A stretch of DNA of 7,763 nucleotides from Prevotella sp. (GTDB lineage Bacteria; Bacteroidota; Bacteroidia; Bacteroidales; Bacteroidaceae). How positions within the stretch are numbered: the stretch's first letter is position 1; every line of letters starts with the position of its first letter. Positions 4,862-7,763 of the stretch are shown here, in pieces. The translations under genes and the position numbers were made by a program. The stretch is taken from positions 1-7,763 of the forward strand of contig JAGAPI010000203.1 of the NCBI GenBank assembly GCA_017623335.1, read 5' to 3'. The notes beneath the pieces were generated by a model, which had not been told where the DNA came from, searched no databases, and saw only the letters and a program-made list of their open reading frames with translations.

Positions 4862-5830
4862 AAAGTTCGCGATATTGATTTAGGTCACCAGCCGGTATTT
4901 CTTGCTCCGATGGAGGATGTTACGGATATTGGTTTCCGTTTGCTCTGCAAGCGGTTCGGAGCATCTATGGTCTACACCGAGTTTGTGAGCGCCGAGGCTC
5001 TTGTACGCTCCATAAAGTCGACAGTGAGCAAGCTCACGATAAAGGATGAGGAGCGCCCCGTGGGCATACAGATCTACGGCAGGGACGTGGCGGCAATGGT
5101 AGAGGCGGCAAAGATTGTGGAGGAGGCGAAGCCCGATGTTATCGACCTTAATTTCGGCTGTCCTGTAAAGAAGGTGGCGGGAAAAGGTGCCGGAGCGGGA
5201 ATGCTGCAAAACATTCCGCTGATGCTGGAGATAACGCGTGAGGTGGTTAAGGCTGTAAAGCTGCCTGTGACAGTAAAGACCCGCCTGGGGTGGAACAGCG
5301 ACAACCTGATAATCACTGAGCTGGCAGAGCAGCTTCAGGACTGCGGCATAGAGGCATTGACCATTCACGGGCGTACACGTGCACAGATGTACACAGGCGA
5401 TGCCGACTGGACTCTTATCGGCGAGATAAAGCGCAACCCGAGAATACATATTCCAATAATTGGCAACGGCGACATAACCAGTCCCGAAGCCACCAAACGG
5501 GCTTTCGAGCAGTATGGCGTGGATGCCGTGATGATTGGCAGAGCCACGTTTGGCAGACCATGGATATTCAAGGAGATACGTGACTATCTTGACGGCAGAC
5601 AGCCCGATGAATCCATGGATTTTGCGTGGAAGCTGAACGTCCTGTTAGAGCAGCTGCAGATAAACATTGACAGGATTGACGAGTATCGCGGCATCCTGCA
5701 CACACGGCGCCATCTTGCAGCCACACCAATATTCAAGGGCATTCCCGACTTCAGGCAGACGCGCATAGCCATGCTGCGTGCCAACACAGCCGATGAATTG
5801 CGGGAGATTATGATGAGTGTAAAGAGATAG
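4859..5830 (+). CDS. dusB: tRNA-dihydrouridine synthase, DusB family
   Basis: FMN enzyme that uses NADPH to reduce specific uridines in the tRNA D-loop to dihydrouridine. The 323 residues are normal for the family. The N-terminal TIM barrel shows FLAPMEDVTD (14-23, FMN site), VGIQIYG (68-74), NFGCPVKKV (98-106) with the catalytic acid Cys101, VTVKTRLGW (137-145) with Lys140, TIHGRTR (168-174) with His170, and GNGDI with GRATFGRPWIF (202-206, 227-237) for FMN phosphate binding. A C-terminal helical domain follows from about 255. Motif spacing fits DusB/NifR3 rather than DusA or DusC. The start at 4859 is forced, because in-frame TAA lies close upstream. No Bacteroidetes promoter motif is visible in the spacer, so read-through from tRNA-Pro or an atypical promoter must be assumed. 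It converges with the next gene at 12 bp. Confidence 0.94.
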   Translation: MKVRDIDLGHQPVFLAPMEDVTDIGFRLLCKRFGASMVYTEFVSAEALVRSIKSTVSKLTIKDEERPVGIQIYGRDVAAMVEAAKIVEEAKPDVIDLNFGCPVKKVAGKGAGAGMLQNIPLMLEITREVVKAVKLPVTVKTRLGWNSDNLIITELAEQLQDCGIEALTIHGRTRAQMYTGDADWTLIGEIKRNPRIHIPIIGNGDITSPEATKRAFEQYGVDAVMIGRATFGRPWIFKEIRDYLDGRQPDESMDFAWKLNVLLEQLQINIDRIDEYRGILHTRRHLAATPIFKGIPDFRQTRIAMLRANTADELREIMMSVKR

Positions 5831-5844
5831 CGCACCCTCTTTTT
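5821..5844 (+). terminator. Weak possible terminator at the dusB end
   Basis: AAAGAG (5821-5826) pairs with CTCTTT (5837-5842) over a 10-nt loop, followed by TT. The stem overlaps the last codons of dusB and is AT-rich, so termination would be weak. With only 12 bp between the convergent stop codons, transcripts of the two genes probably overlap at their 3' ends. Confidence 0.25.
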
Positions 5845-7480
5845 ATGCTTCCTCCCTTGACAATCCCAGCTCCTTTATTTTATGCTCAAACTCATTTCTG
5901 TCGCATAGGGCGGCATTGCGTATCTTCACACGATAATTGTATATGGTGTGAACAGAATAGTTAAGGAACTCCGCAATCTTGTTGCTGTCGTCAATGCCAA
6001 GGCGTATGAGCGCAAAAATACGGATGGTGGTAGTAAGCCTCCCGTCTTTTGTCATTATGCGCTCCTCGGGCGCAATGAGCGCATTTAATTCGTCTACAAA
6101 GTTTGGAAACAGATGCGTGAAGGCAGCATCGAAGTTGGAATAGAGTTCTTCCAATTCCTTCTTTTTCATCTCAGTGGTGCGTGTGGCGTTATAAAGGTCG
6201 TCATACTGTTTTGCCTTCACCATTTTGTTCACACGCTTTCTCTGTTCCTCAATCTTATCTATATACAGCGAGCACAGGCTGAGGAAACGCCCGATATATT
6301 CCTCCTTCACACGGTTCGACTCGTTGAGCTTCACATTGCTGAGCTTCAACTCTGTGTTCACATTCTGCAACTCATCATTGATGGTGCGCAGCTCATTACG
6401 GGTGCTGTGCAGATACTTGCGCTGCCTGTTGACATACCACAGCAGCCCGATGAAAAGTATAAGCATAAGACTCACCACGACCACTGCAACGGTGAGCCAC
6501 ATGTTCTGCTCTCTGATTTTTGTCTGATAGGAGGTTTCTATCATCGACAGAATGGGCGAGATCTGCGCGCTCCTCACTTTAGTTCCAAACCATGTTGCCA
6601 CATTCCACGAATAGGTGATATAGCTATGGGCGCGTCTCACGTCGCCTTCCTGTGCAAGTATATCCGCCAATGTCCATAAAGAACCCTGATCCATAATCGA
6701 GTTGCGGATGTCTGTGACGGCACTTATGATGAGCCAGTATTTCACCTCGCCGTCATGCTTCATCCTGCCATTTACGAGATACATGAAATATGCAGCCGTA
6801 GCAAAGTCGCGCGACTCCGGCTTCGCCTCTTCCACCCATTTCCTAAACAGCTCAAAAGACTTCTCCAACTCATTTCTCTCATAATAATAGAATCCTTTCC
6901 ACTTATAATACACGGCATCATTCTTGCCTGTCACAAACTGCAGTGAGTCAATCAGCCTCCACTCCAGTGCCTTGTATTTCTTCTTTATCCAGTTCACATT
7001 GGTGTAGTACGACAGCTCATGATAGAGGTGAATCCTCGCATTATAATATTCCGCAAGCCCTTCTTTTGTGAGCGCGCTTTTATCAACCATGCCCAACAAC
7101 TCCTGAGCTTCATAATACATGCCAGTTGTAGACGACTGGAATGCCTGCCTTGCCAATATCTCGCCTTCAAGGTCCTTGCGCCCCATCCTCTGCGCATATT
7201 TCCGGCATTCATTAAGATAGTACATGGCAGAATCATTCTGAAATGCCTGATAGCTGTAAAAAAGATGCTTGTTCAGTTCATACCGTTCCTGATTGGTTCT
7301 GGCATATCTTATATTTTCCTTAAAGGTGGTTATCGATTCATTATATTTTTGCACATATTGGTTATAATTCTCCACTTCATTATCAAGCACATTCATCAAA
7401 GAGTCGATATTATGTTTTGCAACGGTTTTTCCGGTAATACCTGCGTAAATAATTATGCATAATAATAGTTTTTTCATCAT
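5843..7480 (-). CDS. Membrane-anchored TPR-like protein with C-terminal HTH (DUF6377-like regulator)
   Basis: Probable one-component transmembrane regulator of 545 residues, of a Bacteroidetes-specific type. Order: signal sequence or N-terminal anchor (1-21, MMKK then a hydrophobic run ending TVA); an alpha-helical, Tyr-rich, TPR-like region (about 25-320) predicted to lie in the periplasm; one transmembrane helix (about 328-349) followed by RQRK, giving cytoplasmic C-terminus; a coiled coil (about 352-392, N/E/L-rich); a helical segment (393-465); and a C-terminal helix-turn-helix (about 482-522, IRIFALIRLGIDDSNKIAEF then NYSVHTIYNYRVKIR) resembling LuxR-type DNA-binding folds. The layout fits proteins annotated as DUF6377 and is comparable in plan to the membrane-bound regulator SusR. 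No kinase or receiver domain is present. Start is ATG at 7480 or the adjacent ATG at 7477. Neighbours are housekeeping genes, so its targets are not evident. Confidence 0.82.
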   Translation of the reverse strand: MMKKLLLCIIIYAGITGKTVAKHNIDSLMNVLDNEVENYNQYVQKYNESITTFKENIRYARTNQERYELNKHLFYSYQAFQNDSAMYYLNECRKYAQRMGRKDLEGEILARQAFQSSTTGMYYEAQELLGMVDKSALTKEGLAEYYNARIHLYHELSYYTNVNWIKKKYKALEWRLIDSLQFVTGKNDAVYYKWKGFYYYERNELEKSFELFRKWVEEAKPESRDFATAAYFMYLVNGRMKHDGEVKYWLIISAVTDIRNSIMDQGSLWTLADILAQEGDVRRAHSYITYSWNVATWFGTKVRSAQISPILSMIETSYQTKIREQNMWLTVAVVVVSLMLILFIGLLWYVNRQRKYLHSTRNELRTINDELQNVNTELKLSNVKLNESNRVKEEYIGRFLSLCSLYIDKIEEQRKRVNKMVKAKQYDDLYNATRTTEMKKKELEELYSNFDAAFTHLFPNFVDELNALIAPEERIMTKDGRLTTTIRIFALIRLGIDDSNKIAEFLNYSVHTIYNYRVKIRNAALCDRNEFEHKIKELGLSREEA

Positions 7481-7508
7481 TCTTCATTCGTTAGTTTTCG
7501 TTTTTTTG

Positions 7509-7516
7509 CAAAGGTA
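7509..7516 (-). promoter_or_regulatory. -7 promoter element of the HTH regulator gene
   Basis: The minus strand reads TACCTTTG (7516-7509) in a GTACCTTTGCA context, 28 bp before the first ATG, so the leader is about 22 nt. No TTTG box is found 19-21 bp upstream. That position falls inside the heptamer inverted repeat that starts at 7523. Confidence 0.65.
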
Positions 7517-7522
7517 CATTAT

Positions 7523-7608
7523 TTAGTGTTAAGTGTGAAGTGTTCAGTGTTTAGTTGGAGCTGTCAAGTCATTAAACTGAACACTTCACACTAAACACTG
7601 AACACTAA
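7523..7608. repeat. AGTGTTY heptamer inverted repeat between carB and the regulator
   Basis: The 34-bp arms 7523-7556 and 7575-7608 pair at 28 of 34 positions around an 18-nt centre. Each arm is made of 7-bp units of the AGTGTTY/AGTGTGA type, related to the array at 1601-1660. One end lies 7 bp after the carB stop and the other 6 bp before the regulator's -7 element. It may act as a carB 3' hairpin, cover the -33 region of the next promoter, or be an inert mobile repeat. The sequence does not decide. Confidence 0.85.
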
Positions 7609-7615
7609 TAAAAGC

Positions 7616-7763
7616 TTACGCGTTATATTCCTGCCAGCTCTTTATCTTGATGTCATCAAGCTTCATTGAGCAGAACGCCTCGATGAAAGCCTTGGCAAGA
7701 CGCACGTTGGTCATAAGAGGGATGTTGTGGTCGATGGCGCCGCGACGTATGCGGTAGCCGTTG
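7616..7763 (-). CDS. carB: Carbamoyl-phosphate synthase large subunit, C-terminal end (5' partial)
   Basis: The last 48 codons of CarB, with the stop TAA at 7618-7616. The fragment GYRIRRGAIDHNIPLMTN followed by VRLAKAFIEAF matches the end of the MGS-like allosteric domain, where UMP and ornithine act in E. coli. CarB makes carbamoyl phosphate from bicarbonate, ammonia released by the CarA subunit, and two ATP, feeding pyrimidine and arginine synthesis in the cytoplasm. The tail KIKSWQEYNA is short, as in other bacterial CarB. Most of the gene lies beyond the right window edge, so integrity of the ATP-grasp domains cannot be judged. The downstream HTH gene has its own promoter, so the two are probably separate units. 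Confidence 0.9.
   Translation of the reverse strand, partial: NGYRIRRGAIDHNIPLMTNVRLAKAFIEAFCSMKLDDIKIKSWQEYNA

Noticed and set aside
4880..5449. 189-codon minus-strand frame opposite dusB
   Set aside because: Shadow of dusB; the Cys/His/Leu-rich translation has no family features.
6113..6679. 188-codon plus-strand frame opposite the HTH regulator
   Set aside because: It lies entirely within a well-supported minus-strand gene, has no promoter and no recognisable motif.

Overview
The window reads as chromosomal DNA of a member of the Bacteroidales, most likely Prevotellaceae. The main evidence is the promoter type. Five sites carry the Bacteroidetes -7 motif TAnnTTTG, four of them as TACCTTTG (two of these continue GTACCTTTGCAC), and no gene has a clear Shine-Dalgarno sequence. 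Both tRNA genes lack an encoded CCA. The species is inference; no marker gene fixes it.

Layout, left to right: (1) the C-terminal nucleotide-binding domain of an MsbA-like ABC exporter (+, cut by the window edge); (2) a long perfect hairpin between that gene and a convergent tRNA-Arg(CCU); (3) about 500 bp without a protein gene (713-1209), holding the tRNA promoter over a heptamer array, a 142-bp inverted repeat, three CGGACA boxes 10 bp apart, and an orphan promoter with a tiny leader ORF and alternative hairpins; (4) on the minus strand, a small GtrA-type membrane protein downstream of a class I acetyl-CoA hydrolase/CoA-transferase; (5) a divergent promoter region and murF (+), followed within 20 bp by tRNA-Pro(CGG); (6) a repeat-rich spacer running into the start codon of dusB (+); (7) convergent to dusB, a membrane-anchored, TPR-like protein with a C-terminal helix-turn-helix (DUF6377-like); (8) a heptamer inverted repeat and the last 48 codons of carB (-).

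The proteins are mostly housekeeping: envelope biogenesis (ABC exporter, murF, perhaps gtrA), fermentative acyl-CoA metabolism (CoA-transferase), tRNA supply and modification (two tRNAs, dusB) and pyrimidine/arginine precursor synthesis (carB). I see no phage, CRISPR, toxin-antitoxin, defence or biosynthetic cluster. No evident new multi-gene system is present. The odd part is the non-coding DNA. Almost every intergenic gap contains short tandem arrays with a period of 7 bp (GAATGAA, AGTGTTY, AATTATG) or 9 bp (CACGGANNN, TTGGACNNN), often arranged as inverted repeats. They lie over the places where upstream promoter elements, start codons or gene 3' ends should be.
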